In this document: positions 33,777 to 43,500 of the stretch, piece after piece | How the letters are laid out: each line of letters starts with the position of its first letter | Position numbering within the stretch: position 1 is the stretch's first letter | Assembly (NCBI RefSeq): GCF_024753255.1 | Contig: NZ_JANUHA010000006.1 | Span: 124,001 to 188,000, forward strand | From: Massilia agri | Lineage (GTDB): Bacteria; Pseudomonadota; Gammaproteobacteria; Burkholderiales; Burkholderiaceae_D | DNA length: 64,000 nt | Direction of reading: 5' to 3' | Position numbers and translations under genes: made by a program | The notes under the pieces: generated by a model | What the model saw: the letters and a program-made list of their open reading frames with translations, nothing else | The model's database searches: none | Told to the model about the DNA's origin: nothing

Positions 33777-34777
33777 GGTGCTCCTAGCGATCTATCGTAT
33801 TGGTTGGGCGCGCCGGGCGCGGCAAAGAGGAGATTATCCACCAACTTGCATACCGCCGCTTGCTCCGCGGCTGGGGCGAAGAGAAGTGCGCGGGCCGCGC
33901 ACTGGCCGCGCAGGAGGGTGTCGAAATGCGGGTCCGTGATGCTGCGGTCGATCAGGCGCGCCAGCGCGGCCGCGTCGCCTGCAGGGAAGTAGCCGGCGTA
34001 GTCCTCGCCCAGCATGCCGCGGTTGCCGTCGATATCGGATGCGAGCACCGGCACGCCGCTGGTCACCGCCTCGATGATGACGTTGGCGCCGCCTTCCATT
34101 TTCGAGGTGATCGCCATCGCATGGCAGCGCTTCAGGCGCTGGCGCGCGGCCGCGTGGGGCAGGGCGCCGAGCCAGTGGTAGCGCGGACTTTCGGCCTGCG
34201 CCGCCGCCTCGCCCAGGGCCGGGTCGAGCGCGCCGCCGATGTGCAGGAGGCGTGCGCCGGGCGCCGTCACCAGACCGGCTGCGCGGATGAAGGTCAGCGG
34301 ATCTTTTTCCTCGCGCAGGTGGCCGACCATGCAGATGTCGCGATGGCGTGCATTTGGGCTGCGTGCGTGAGGACGCAGGCTGGGCGCGGACTGGTAGATC
34401 ACGTGCGCCCTGGACCGCAGATCGTTCGGCAGCAGGGCCAGGCCGGCAGGCTGCAGCAGCACGAGGGCGTGGGCGCGATGCAGGGAGGCCCGGGCGTTCG
34501 CGTCAATCGCGATGTCGCGATACAGGTCGGTCCCGGTCAGCACCAGCACGGACGGGCGATCCGGATGACGCGCCGTGAAGGCAGCCAGTGCCGCGGCCGA
34601 GCGCCGCGCATGCAGGGCGACCAGCAGGTCGGGCGCAGGGTCTTGCTCGGACCAATCGCGTGCGACCTCGACCTGGCAGTGCCCGCGCAGGAAGCGCGCC
34701 CAACGGCTCGCGGTCTGCCAGTTGCCGTTATTATCCCGCGCAGCGGCGGGGCTGATGATGAGGATACGCCTGCGCAC
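33773..34777 (-). CDS. senB: Selenosugar synthase SenB (glycosyltransferase-like)
   Basis: 334 residues from GTG 34777; TTG 34807 is the only longer option, and no ATG exists near the start. GT4-like fold: ILIISPAAARDNNGNWQTAS (the NGNWQTA phrase is characteristic of this family, once known as TIGR04348), VLVLTGTDLYRDI, GHLREEKDPLTFIRAA and the E-x7-E motif (EGGANVIIE). By published work on the family, SenB joins selenophosphate-derived selenium to a UDP-sugar, giving the selenosugar used by SenA. It overlaps selD by 4 bp. An AT-rich stretch upstream (34790-34850) holds its likely promoter, shared with the divergent gene at 34862. Confidence 0.85.
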   Translation of the reverse strand: MRRRILIISPAAARDNNGNWQTASRWARFLRGHCQVEVARDWSEQDPAPDLLVALHARRSAAALAAFTARHPDRPSVLVLTGTDLYRDIAIDANARASLHRAHALVLLQPAGLALLPNDLRSRAHVIYQSAPSLRPHARSPNARHRDICMVGHLREEKDPLTFIRAAGLVTAPGARLLHIGGALDPALGEAAAQAESPRYHWLGALPHAAARQRLKRCHAMAITSKMEGGANVIIEAVTSGVPVLASDIDGNRGMLGEDYAGYFPAGDAAALARLIDRSITDPHFDTLLRGQCAARALLFAPAAEQAAVCKLVDNLLFAAPGAPNQYDRSLGAP

Positions 34778-34861
34778 TCTTGGAACCTGGGTCAACGTGG
34801 ACCACAATTATATGCCGGGTCGTGATATCGTCATTCCTTAAAAAAACACGGAGAAGTGACG

Positions 34862-35137
34862 ATGACGCTGAGGGACTGCCTGGGACTGCTCCTGTTCGCG
34901 GCCGGCGTGGTGTCGGGAATGCTGGCCTATAGCCTACGCGACTTGCTCCTTGGGGTGTGCGCGGCCGCCCTCATGACCCTGGGACTGGGCCTCGTCCATT
35001 GGCGAAAACGCGAGCGCGAGTGCGTGGATCTCGCATACGACGAATTGGGCGGGCCGCGGCCCTGGCGGCTCTGGCCGCGCCGCGAGACAGACGGCGTAGG
35101 CGATGACCCCGGCCTGGACGGCTGCGACGGCGACTGA
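34862..35137 (+). CDS. Small membrane protein, unknown
   Basis: 91 residues: two adjoining hydrophobic segments (CLGLLLFAAGVVSGMLAY and LLLGVCAAALMTLGLGLV) and a charged cytoplasmic tail rich in Arg, Asp and Gly. GGAG 8 bp before ATG 34862 makes this start better than GTG 34856. No family recognised. Divergent from senB and ended by a hairpin terminator. Confidence 0.6.
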   Translation: MTLRDCLGLLLFAAGVVSGMLAYSLRDLLLGVCAAALMTLGLGLVHWRKRERECVDLAYDELGGPRPWRLWPRRETDGVGDDPGLDGCDGD

Positions 35138-35160
35138 TGGGCGGTCGCGTCGAGCGCAAA

Positions 35161-35190
35161 CAAAAATGGCTGCCAGAGGCAGCCATTCTT
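35161..35190. terminator. Bidirectional terminator
   Basis: A perfect 9-bp stem ATGGCTGCC / GGCAGCCAT (loop AGA, 35166-35186) with A-rich sequence before and TTCTTCATT after. It stands between the small membrane protein gene and the convergent helicase gene. Confidence 0.8.
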
Positions 35191-35207
35191 CATTCAGCGC
35201 TCAGCGA

Positions 35208-36872
35208 TCAGAAATCGCCAAAGCTGCGGCGGGTACTATCCGCCGAGCGCGGGTGCGCCGGCTTGCTGTAGCCACCTTCACGGCGGGCGCCTTCTGGGCG
35301 ATTGCCGCGGTAGCCGCCTTCACGCGGAGCGCTGCCCGGCGCGCCTTGCGGCGCAGCGTCACGGCGGTAGCCGCCTTCGCGCTGCGGACGGTCGCCATAG
35401 CCACCTTCACGCGGTCCGGCGTCCCGGCGGAAGCCACCTTCGCGCTGCGGGCGATCGCCGAAGCTGCTGCCTTCGCGCGAGGTCCGGCTATCCGGACCAC
35501 GGTCGGCGTAACGGCTTTCGCTTTGCGGACGCGCATAGCCGCCTTCACGCGGGGCACGATCGCCGTAGGACGGCTTGGCGAAGCTGCGCTGACCTGGCTT
35601 GCCGGCACTGCGGCCGTCGCCCGGCTTCCAGCCCGGACGCGAGGCCGAGCGGGCCGGGGCGGCGCGCTTCGGCTCGAAACCTTCCACCACGCCGACCGGG
35701 ATCGACTGTTTGGTGAAGCGTTCGATGCGGCGCACGTTCATGTTCTCGGCGTGGTTCACCAGCGAGATCGCGATGCCGTTGCGGCCGGCGCGGCCGGTAC
35801 GGCCGATACGGTGCACGTAGTCCTCCGGGAACTTCGGCAGGTCGTAGTTCACCACGTGGGTGATGTTCGGCACGTCGATGCCGCGGGCGGCGACGTCGGT
35901 CGCCACCAGCACGCGCACCTGGCCGCGGCGCAGGCTGTCCAGGGTGCGGTTGCGCGCGCCCTGGTGCATGTCGCCGTGCAGGGCGGCGGCCGCGAAGCCG
36001 GCGATGTTCAGGCGGTCGGCGATCATGTCGGCGTCGCGCTTGGTCGCGGTGAACACCACGGCCTGGTCGAGGCTCTCGTCACGCAGCAGGTGGTCGAGCA
36101 GGCGGTTCTTGTGCGACAGGTCGTCGACAAAGTGCACCTTCTGCACGATATTCTCGTGGCGGTTGGTGGCGCTGGCGATCTGGATCACCATCGGATCCTT
36201 GGTGATGCGGCGCGCCATATTGCCGACCACGCCGTCGAGCGTTGCCGAGAACAGCATAGTCTGGCGGGTGTCCGGGGTCGCTTCGACGATCTTCTCGATG
36301 TCTTCGATGAAACCCATGTCGAGCATGCGGTCGGCTTCGTCCAGCACCAGGATCTCGAGCTGCGAGAAATTGATCTTGCCCGACTCCATGTGGTCGATCA
36401 GGCGGCCCGGGGTCGCCACCAGGATTTCCGGATTCTTCGACAGCAGCTGCATCTGCTTCGGATAGGGCATGCCGCCCAGGATCGACACGGCGCGGATGCG
36501 GCGCATGTCAGAAGTGTATTGTTCGGTCGCGGTGGTGACCTGCAGGGCCAGCTCGCGGGTCGGGGTCAGGACCAGCATCTTCGGCTGGGCCGGGGTAAAG
36601 CGGACGCGTTCGCCACGGGCGCGCGCCGACTGCGCCTGCTGTGCGGGCGTACGGGCGGCTTGCGGGCTTGGCTCCATATTGGCCAGCTTGTGCAGGGCCG
36701 GCAGCATGAATGCCGCGGTCTTGCCCGAACCGGTCTGCGACGACACCAGCAGGTCGCGGCCAGCGATGCCGGCAGGGATGGCCTGCTCCTGCACCGGGGT
36801 CGGCTTGGTGTAGCCGGCGGTGGCGACTGCCTTGACGAGCGACGCGTGTAAACCTAGTGCTTCAAAACTCAT
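35208..36872 (-). CDS. DEAD-box RNA helicase (RhlE-like) with REGGY tail
   Basis: 554 residues. Helicase core 1-375 with Q-motif (FEALGL...TKPTPVQEQAIP), Walker A SSQTGSGKT, PTRELALQV, DEAD (VLDEADRML), SAT (LFSATLD), ARGIDVP and HRIGRTGRAGR. The tail (about 400-554) is basic and disordered, with five REGGY units, one REGGF and one REGSS, resembling RGG-box RNA-binding tails. Role: ATP-driven remodelling of RNA duplexes, often for ribosome assembly or cold adaptation. A non-coding region of more than 300 bp upstream is compatible with a long, regulated 5' leader, as in cold-shock helicase genes. Confidence 0.93.
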   Translation of the reverse strand: MSFEALGLHASLVKAVATAGYTKPTPVQEQAIPAGIAGRDLLVSSQTGSGKTAAFMLPALHKLANMEPSPQAARTPAQQAQSARARGERVRFTPAQPKMLVLTPTRELALQVTTATEQYTSDMRRIRAVSILGGMPYPKQMQLLSKNPEILVATPGRLIDHMESGKINFSQLEILVLDEADRMLDMGFIEDIEKIVEATPDTRQTMLFSATLDGVVGNMARRITKDPMVIQIASATNRHENIVQKVHFVDDLSHKNRLLDHLLRDESLDQAVVFTATKRDADMIADRLNIAGFAAAALHGDMHQGARNRTLDSLRRGQVRVLVATDVAARGIDVPNITHVVNYDLPKFPEDYVHRIGRTGRAGRNGIAISLVNHAENMNVRRIERFTKQSIPVGVVEGFEPKRAAPARSASRPGWKPGDGRSAGKPGQRSFAKPSYGDRAPREGGYARPQSESRYADRGPDSRTSREGSSFGDRPQREGGFRRDAGPREGGYGDRPQREGGYRRDAAPQGAPGSAPREGGYRGNRPEGARREGGYSKPAHPRSADSTRRSFGDF

Positions 36873-37190
36873 GTGTACTTTTACTTTCGGAATAAATCAT
36901 GATCGCGCGTCGTCACATGACGGGCGCAGAATAGCAACGCGAACCAACGACTACGAAATGACTCAGTAATGAAAGAAATTTCGGCACAAAAGCTTTGCGC
37001 CGGGACGGTGTCTTGATGCTGACACGCAGGGCGGGAGGGCTTTTTAATGAAGGGCGATCGATTGTCGCCAAGGCTTGCGATGCTGCTGTTGTACTGCTCG
37101 GTACTACCTGTTGAACTGCTGCGTCCGGTCTGTTTGGACGCTCTTTTGCAGCGCACAAACGACATCATACATCAGTTCAGAAAAGTCTGC
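36873..37190. other. Long non-coding region upstream of helicase gene
   Basis: About 320 bp with no credible gene, lower in GC than its flanks. Because the helicase gene reads leftward from 36872 and the mltD terminator lies at 37191-37218, this must hold the helicase promoter and probably a long 5' leader. Several short inverted repeats occur, but I could not define one consistent fold. Confidence 0.5.
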
Positions 37191-37218
37191 ACGCGTCTGC
37201 ACGGGCGTGCGGACGCGT
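37191..37218 (-). terminator. Terminator-like hairpin after mltD-like gene
   Basis: A 13-bp stem with one G-T pair (ACGCGTCTGCACG / CGTGCGGACGCGT, loop GG) 55 bp after the transglycosylase stop. On the minus strand a TTTT run follows about 6 bases later. Confidence 0.6.
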
Positions 37219-37272
37219 CAGTAAGGTGCTTAAGCCGGGCGTAAGGTGAAACTGAGGCGGCTTGCGGGAAGA

Positions 37273-38592
37273 TTAACGCTGCTTGCGCTTGGAGGAAGTA
37301 TTGCGCGCGATGCGGTTTTTGGCGCCGGTGCGGGCCTTGGCCTTGTAGCGCGAACCGCTGGAGGCCTTGACCTTCTTGGCGCTGCGTTCGGCTTCGAACG
37401 CCACCACCGCGTTCTCGATGATGTTTTCGGCGATGTCGCCGGCGTTCGAGGCGGAGACCTTCGGCACCAGGATGGTCGAACCGGCCTTGACGGTCGACTT
37501 GGCCGGGATGTTGTTGGCCTGGCGAATCACTTCCGGGGTGGTGCCGAACTTCGAGGCCAGGGCCGCGATCGAGACGCGCGCGCCGGTGATCTTGTGGGTG
37601 GTCCAGGTCGACAGTTCGCGGCCCCACTGGGCCAGGTTCAGGTGGAACTTCTCGGCGTTTTCCTTCGGCAGCAGGATCTTGGTCTTCCCGCCGCCGGTGA
37701 TGACCGGCTTCTTGAACTGCGGGTTCAGGGCCTTGAATTCGTCGAGCGGCATCTCGGCCAGCTGGGCGGCGACGGCGACGTCGATGTCGCTGGTCTTGTC
37801 GATCGCGGTGAAGTAGGGCTGGTTGTCGATCGCCGGCAGGATCACGTTGTACTGCTGCGGGTTGGCGACGATGTTCTTGACGGCCTGCAGCTTCGGCACG
37901 TAGTTGCGGGTCTCGGCAGGCATCAGCTCGGCCAGGCTCTCGAAATCGGTGCCCTTGCCCAGCGCCTGGTTCTTCTTGATGATGCGCTGGACATTGCCTT
38001 CACCCCAGTTGTACGCCGCCAGGGCCAGCTGCCAGTCGCCGAACATCGTGTACAGGCGCTGCAGGTAGGACAGGGCCGCATCGGTCGAGGCCAGCACGCC
38101 GCGGCGCTCGTCCTTGAACATGTTCTGCTTGAGGTCGTAGTCCTTGCCGGTGCCCGGCACGAACTGCCAGAGGCCGGCCGCGTTGGCGGTGGACAGGGCT
38201 TGCGGGTTGAAGGCCGATTCGATCACCGGCAGCAGGGCCAGTTCGGTCGGCATGCCGCGCTTTTCCAGTTCCTGCACGATGTGGAAGAGGTAGGGCGAGG
38301 CGCGGCCCGAGATGCGCTTCAGGCTGTCGGGACGGGCGCTGTAGGCCTGGGTATGACGGCTGACCAGATTGTTGTTGACGTCCGGAATAGCGTAGCCGCT
38401 GCGGATACGACCCCACACATCGGTTTCCTTGTACTCGTCCACCTTGATCGCGTTCGCCGCCAGGGGCAGGGCGGAACGGGTGATCGGTGCGGCGGCGAGG
38501 GAGGCCGGATTGTCCATGGCTTGCGCCAGGGGGGAGGTGGCCAGGAGGGCCAGCGCGGCAGTCGCGAGGGTGCTTCGGATCATGTCGTGCAT
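37273..38592 (-). CDS. Membrane-bound lytic murein transglycosylase (MltD-like)
   Basis: 439 residues. Signal peptide (MIRSTLATAALALLATSPLAQA), an SLT transglycosylase domain at about 95-230 with catalytic Glu in LLPVIESAFNP, AAGLWQFVPGTGKDY and LALAAYNWGEGNVQR, then LysM-like segments (a degenerate one near 290-330 and a good one near 345-385) and a basic tail (AKARTGAKNRIARN). It cleaves the glycan strands of peptidoglycan to 1,6-anhydromuropeptides in the periplasm. No lipobox cysteine is visible, so membrane anchoring as in E. coli MltD is doubtful. Confidence 0.88.
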   Translation of the reverse strand: MHDMIRSTLATAALALLATSPLAQAMDNPASLAAAPITRSALPLAANAIKVDEYKETDVWGRIRSGYAIPDVNNNLVSRHTQAYSARPDSLKRISGRASPYLFHIVQELEKRGMPTELALLPVIESAFNPQALSTANAAGLWQFVPGTGKDYDLKQNMFKDERRGVLASTDAALSYLQRLYTMFGDWQLALAAYNWGEGNVQRIIKKNQALGKGTDFESLAELMPAETRNYVPKLQAVKNIVANPQQYNVILPAIDNQPYFTAIDKTSDIDVAVAAQLAEMPLDEFKALNPQFKKPVITGGGKTKILLPKENAEKFHLNLAQWGRELSTWTTHKITGARVSIAALASKFGTTPEVIRQANNIPAKSTVKAGSTILVPKVSASNAGDIAENIIENAVVAFEAERSAKKVKASSGSRYKAKARTGAKNRIARNTSSKRKQR

Positions 38593-38921
38593 CGCTTTCC
38601 GTTGTTGCGTTCAGGAACGAACGTACTGGTCAAGGGGCCCAGTGTACGTAGACATGCTTGAGTCAGTCAAGAAATATGTCCCCAACGTTACAAATTTCCT
38701 GTCGAGCTTCATTTGCGTAAATTGACATCATGAAAACACGAGATGACGCCAGATGGCTGCAAGATCGGTGAAGATATTGCTCAGGCTCGGCAGTGGAAAC
38801 CCTGGCGCCCGACAGCTCGGTCTCATGCGTAAACTAGTCCCGGCTGGCTGTAAATCTATGAGGCGACGCAAAGTGTGCGTACAATCCGGCTCCTGTCTTT
38901 CTTGCTTCTGTAGGTTTCAAC
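38593..38921. other. Divergent intergenic region
   Basis: About 330 bp between the outward-reading mltD-like and DUF1415 genes. AT-rich around 38640-38740, so it should carry both promoters. I found no gene, repeat or clear operator here. Confidence 0.5.
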
Positions 38922-39491
38922 ATGCGCACCGCAAACCCGAACGCCGACGACGAGGCCATCGTCGCCGCGACCCGCCGCTGGCTGGAAAAGGTCGTCATCG
39001 GCCTGAACCTCTGCCCCTTTGCCAAATCGGTCTACGTGAAGGAGCAGGTGCGCTATGTCGTGTCGTCCGCGACGACGCCCGAAGCCCTGCTCGAGCAGCT
39101 CATGGACGAGCTGCAGCACCTGTCGGACACCCCGGCCGAACAGACCGACACGACCCTGCTGATCCACCCCTTCGTGCTGCAGGATTTCGAAGACTACAAC
39201 GAGTTCCTCGACGTCGCCGACGCGGCGGTCGAGGACATGCAGCTGGACGGCGAACTGCAGGTGGCGAGTTTCCACCCGGACTACCAGTTCGCCGATACCG
39301 ACCCGAACGACATCTCGAACTACACCAACCGCGCGCCGTATCCGATCCTGCACCTGCTGCGCGAGGACAGCATCGACCGCGCGGTCGAGGCCTTCCCGGA
39401 AGCGGAAGAGATCTTCGAGAAGAATATCGACACCATGGAAAAGCTCGGCCATGAAGGCTGGGACAAGCTCGATGTCGGCCCCGCACGCTGA
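38922..39491 (+). CDS. DUF1415 family protein
   Basis: 189 residues, cytoplasmic. Family hallmarks: TRRWLEKVVIGLNLCPFA near the start (the invariant 'LNLCPFA' with its Cys), TTLLIHPFVLQDFEDYNEFL, QVASFHPDYQFADT and NYTNRAPYPILHLLRE. The function of DUF1415 is unknown; conserved Cys, His and Tyr residues hint at an enzyme or metal site. The DUF1289 gene overlaps its end, a pairing that looks translationally coupled. Confidence 0.9.
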   Translation: MRTANPNADDEAIVAATRRWLEKVVIGLNLCPFAKSVYVKEQVRYVVSSATTPEALLEQLMDELQHLSDTPAEQTDTTLLIHPFVLQDFEDYNEFLDVADAAVEDMQLDGELQVASFHPDYQFADTDPNDISNYTNRAPYPILHLLREDSIDRAVEAFPEAEEIFEKNIDTMEKLGHEGWDKLDVGPAR

Positions 39492-39708
39492 CCAGGCCGG
39501 CGCGCCGGTGGAGCGCCCTGACGAGGCGCTCCCGCAGCGCCCCGACACGCCCTGTGTCGCCGTCTGCTCGACCACCTTCGACGAGGTCTGCCGCGGCTGC
39601 GGGCGCACCTATGTCGAGGTGGCCAACTGGGTGGCAATGAGCGCCGAGGAAAAAGAGAAGGTGTGGGTGCGGATTCTGGCGCAGGGCTATCCGCGCCGGA
39701 ATACCTGA
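39472..39708 (+). CDS. DUF1289 family Cys-motif protein
   Basis: 78 residues from ATG 39472, inside the last 20 bases of the DUF1415 gene (ATG 39451 is an alternative). The DUF1289 signature is clear: TPCVAVCSTTFDEVCRGCGRTYVEV-like pattern with CxxxC and CxxC, followed by NWVAMSAEEKEKVW. Such proteins probably bind iron-sulfur or zinc; no function is established. Repeat B copy 3 begins 19 bp after the stop. Confidence 0.85.
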   Translation: MSAPHADQAGAPVERPDEALPQRPDTPCVAVCSTTFDEVCRGCGRTYVEVANWVAMSAEEKEKVWVRILAQGYPRRNT

Positions 39709-39726
39709 CGTCGCGCCTCGGGTTTG

Positions 39727-39860
39727 GTAGGGTGGACGGGGTAATTCCGGGCAATGCACGGAATTACGAACGTCCGCGCGTTCAACCAGCTTGAGAATGG
39801 ACGATGTGCGTCAATTCACCATATAGTTGAACGCGCGGACGGCGAAGCCGTCCACCCTAC
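39727..39860. repeat. Palindromic repeat family B, copy 3, with nested hairpin
   Basis: Same ends as the other copies (GTAGGGTGG ... CCACCCTAC) and right hairpin GGACGGC-GAA-GCCGTCC. In the left hairpin the loop is replaced by a second perfect 9-bp hairpin (GTAATTCCG at 39741-39749, CGGAATTAC at 39759-39767), enclosed by GGACG / CGTCC. The spacer between the halves is also longer. It lies 5 bp from the end of the convergent DUF1993 gene. Confidence 0.85.
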
Positions 39861-39865
39861 GAAAC

Positions 39866-40372
39866 TCAAAGGCCCAGGAAGTCCCGCTTGCCAATCGGCA
39901 CGCCGTTATGGCGCAGGATCGCGTATGCGGTCGTCACGTGGAAGAAGAAATTCGGCAGCACGAAGCCGGTGAGGTAGGGCTCGCCGCTGTCGAAACGGCG
40001 CGCCCGTTCGCCGGCGCCGTGGGTGATCGCGCGCTCTTGCGCGCCCTCGAACACGTCCTGCGGCAGCGACTCGATGAAGCCTAGGGTCTTGCTGATGCGC
40101 TGCTGGAGTTCGGCAAAGGTCTGCTCGTTGTCCTCATAGCGCGGCACCTCGACGGCGGCCAGGCGGGCGCTGGCGCCCTTGGCGAAGTCGGTGGCGATCT
40201 GCACCTGTTTAATCAAGGGGAACATGTCCGGGAACAGGCGCGCCTGCAGCAGGGCGCCAGCATCGTACTTGCTGGCCTGGGCGTGGGCTTCGGCTTTTTC
40301 CAGCACGTCGGCGAGTGCGCCCAGCATCTGGCGGAACACCGGCACCGAGGCGGAATACATGGACAGGCTCAT
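39866..40372 (-). CDS. DUF1993 family protein (DinB-like fold)
   Basis: 168 residues. Family phrases: YSASVPVFRQMLGALADVLE, LLQARLFPDMFPLIKQVQIA, RLFPDM and the C-terminal PNFFFHVTTAYAILRHNGVP. The helical pattern and conserved His suggest a DinB/YfiT-like four-helix bundle, possibly metal-binding; function unknown. GGAGAC precedes ATG 40372 by a few bases. Single gene, convergent with the DUF1289 gene. Confidence 0.85.
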   Translation of the reverse strand: MSLSMYSASVPVFRQMLGALADVLEKAEAHAQASKYDAGALLQARLFPDMFPLIKQVQIATDFAKGASARLAAVEVPRYEDNEQTFAELQQRISKTLGFIESLPQDVFEGAQERAITHGAGERARRFDSGEPYLTGFVLPNFFFHVTTAYAILRHNGVPIGKRDFLGL

Positions 40373-40560
40373 CGTGTCTCCTCAAAAATAAATTAAATCA
40401 TAGCAAGTCTTGTCGCGTGCCGCCGACACTCTCAGGCGTGCATACGCAGTGCGGCGTTCAATTTGATGACGCGTGGCAATCTAACATGCATAATCGGACA
40501 AATTCCTTGCTATAAATAAATGAAGGCGCTTGCCCCGACGAGGGGCGCAACCGATTGCCG

Positions 40561-43500
40561 ATGTCGCTGTCACGTTCCCACTTTCGCGGATTCCCGTCCA
40601 GACTGCGCAAGCTGTACGGGCGCTCGATTTATGGCGCCTTGCTGCTGGTCGTGTTCGGCGGATTGGCGGCGCCTGCCTTGCTCGGCGGCTTCTTCCTGAT
40701 CGGAGTCCAGGAACGCGAGGCGACGGAGCGCGCCCTGCACGATGCGCTGCGCCGCAATGCCGACATCCTCGCGCTCGGCATGCAGCAGCCATTATGGGAC
40801 ATGAATCCGGAGGCCGCCCGTTCCCTGGTCGAGTCGTTTGTCCGCGACCCGGCCATCGTGCACGTCGAGGTGCGCGGCCTGGAGAATGCCGAGCTGATCA
40901 AGCAGCGTGTGGCCGTTCCGCTGGGCGCCAGGGTCTACCGCGCCGAGCGTGACGTCCTCATGCGCGGCCAGAGGATCGGCCGCGTGGCCATCGAGATGGC
41001 CGACCACCTTGCCCAGCAGGAGCTGGCAACGAAACGCCGCAACTACGCCCTGGTGCTGGCGATCCAGCTGGCGGTCTCGCTGCTGCTGATCGCGCTGCTG
41101 CTCAAGCGCCGCCTGCTGTCGCCGCTGCTGACGCTCACCGGCTTTTCCGACCGCCTGGCGCGCGGCGACTTCGACACCCCCTTGCACCTCGCCGGCGGCG
41201 ATGAGCTGGGGCGCCTTGGCGGCCAGATGGAGCGCATGCGCATGGCGATCGGCCAGCTGTTCGCCGACATCGGGCGGCGCGAGGAACAGTTCCGCACCAT
41301 CGTCACCCAGGTGCCGGGCGCCGTGTTCCGGGCCCGCCCCGGGGGACCGATCGACTTCGTCAGCGACGCCATCGAGGGCATCTCCGGCTATCCGGCCGAA
41401 CGCTTCATGCTGGCCACCACCGACGACTGGGCCAACATCATCCACCCGGAAGACCGGCGCATGCAGCGCCGCGTCACGCGCGAGGCCCTGATGGCCGGCA
41501 GTCCCTACGAGGTCGAATACCGCATCGTCGACGCCGGCGGCATCGAGCGCTGGGTGCTCGAGAGCGGTCAGCCGCAGGGCCTGTGGGGCGAGGACAACTT
41601 CCGCATCGACGGCATCATCTACGACATCAGCGAGCGCAAGCACGACGAGATGCGCATCGAGGCCCTGCTCACCGAGCAGGGCGCGATCCTGGACAACGTG
41701 ATGTTCGGCGTGCTGTTCGTGCGCCAGCGCCGCATCGTCTCGGCGAACCGCCGCGGCGAGGCCCTGTTCGGTTACGGGGAGGGCGAGATGGTCGGCAAGT
41801 CGACCGAGATCCTGTTCCCGGGCCGCGCCGAATTCGAGCGCCTGTGGCTGGAAAAATACCCGCGCATCGCGCACGGCCCGGACACCGGCGAGGAACTGCA
41901 GTTCCGGCGCCGTGACGGTTCCATCTTCTGGCTGCTGGTGAGCGGCTGCGCGCTCGACCCTGCCAGGCCGAACGAGGGCAGCATCTGGGTGTTCGCCGAC
42001 ATCACCGAGCGCAAGCAGGCCGAGGAAAAGCTGCGCCTGGCGGCCACGGTGCTGGAACACATCGCGGACGGCGTCATGGTGCTGGACGCCTACGGGCGCA
42101 TCATCGCGACCAACCCGGCCTTCACCCAGATCACCGGCTATACCGAGAACGAGGCGCTGGGCCGGCATTCCAGCCTGACGCGCGTAACGGGCGGCGCGCG
42201 GCACCACGACGACCTGTTCTACCAGCAGCTGTGGACGGATCTTGCCGACACCGGCTTCTGGCGCGGCGAGATCCGCAACACCCGCAAGAACGGCGAGGTG
42301 TATCTCGAATGGCTCACCGTCTCGACGGTGCGCGACGACGAGGACCAGGTCACCCACTATGTCTGCGTGTTCAGCGACATCACCAAGGTCAAGGAATCGC
42401 AGGACAAGCTCGACCACCTGGCCCACCACGACCCGCTCACCGCGCTGCCCAACCGCCTGCTGTTCCACGACCGCCTGCAGCACGCCATGGTGCGCGCGGC
42501 GCGCGAGCAGGAACAGCTGGCCGTGCTCTTCATCGACCTGGACCGCTTCAAGAACGTCAACGACACCCTCGGCCACCATGTCGGCGACGAACTGCTCAAG
42601 CAGGTGGCGGGCGCATTGGGCGGCTGCCTGCGCGAGGGCGACACCCTGGCGCGCCTGGGCGGCGACGAATTCATCGTGCTGCTGGAAGACGTCGACGGCG
42701 CCTTTGGCGCGGGCCACGTCGCCGGCAAGCTGGTGAACCTGTTCGAACAACCTTTCACCGTCTCGGGCTACGAGCTGTTCGTCACCGCCAGCGTCGGCAT
42801 CAGCCTGTTCCCGCAGGACGCCGAGGACGTGCACATGGTGGTGCGTAACGCCGACGTGGCGATGTACCAGGCCAAGGCGCGCGGCCGCAACGGCTACCAG
42901 TTCTATTCTCCCTCGATGAGCGGCGAGGGGCTGGAGCGCCTGCGCCTGGAAGCCCTCCTGCGGCGCGCGGTCGAGAAGCAGGAGATCTTTCTCCATTATC
43001 AGCCGCAGGTGGAGATCGATACCGGCCGCCTGGTCGGCGTCGAAGCCCTGGTGCGCTGGCAGAATCCGGAACTGGGCCTGGTGGCCCCGAGCCGCTTCAT
43101 TCCCGTGGCCGAGGACATGGGCTTCATCAAGCCGCTGGGCCAATGGGTGCTGGCCGAGGCCTGCCGCCAGATGGTAAGCTGGGACAAGGCCGGGCTCGCC
43201 GTGCCCAAGATCGCGGTGAACCTCTCGGTGCGCCAGTTCGAGCGCGGCAGCATCGCGGAACAGGTATCCGGCGTCCTGCGCGAGGCCGGACTGGGGCCGG
43301 GCAGGCTGCAGCTGGAAGTGACCGAGTCGGTCATCATGCATGCCGGCGACGCCCTGCAGCTGGTGAACGACCTCGATGCCATCGGCGTGGGCCTGGCGAT
43401 CGACGACTTCGGCACGGGTTACTCGTCGCTGGCCTACCTGAAGCAGCTGCCGGTGCAGACCCTCAAGATCGACCGCAGCTTCATCAAGGACATCTCGACC

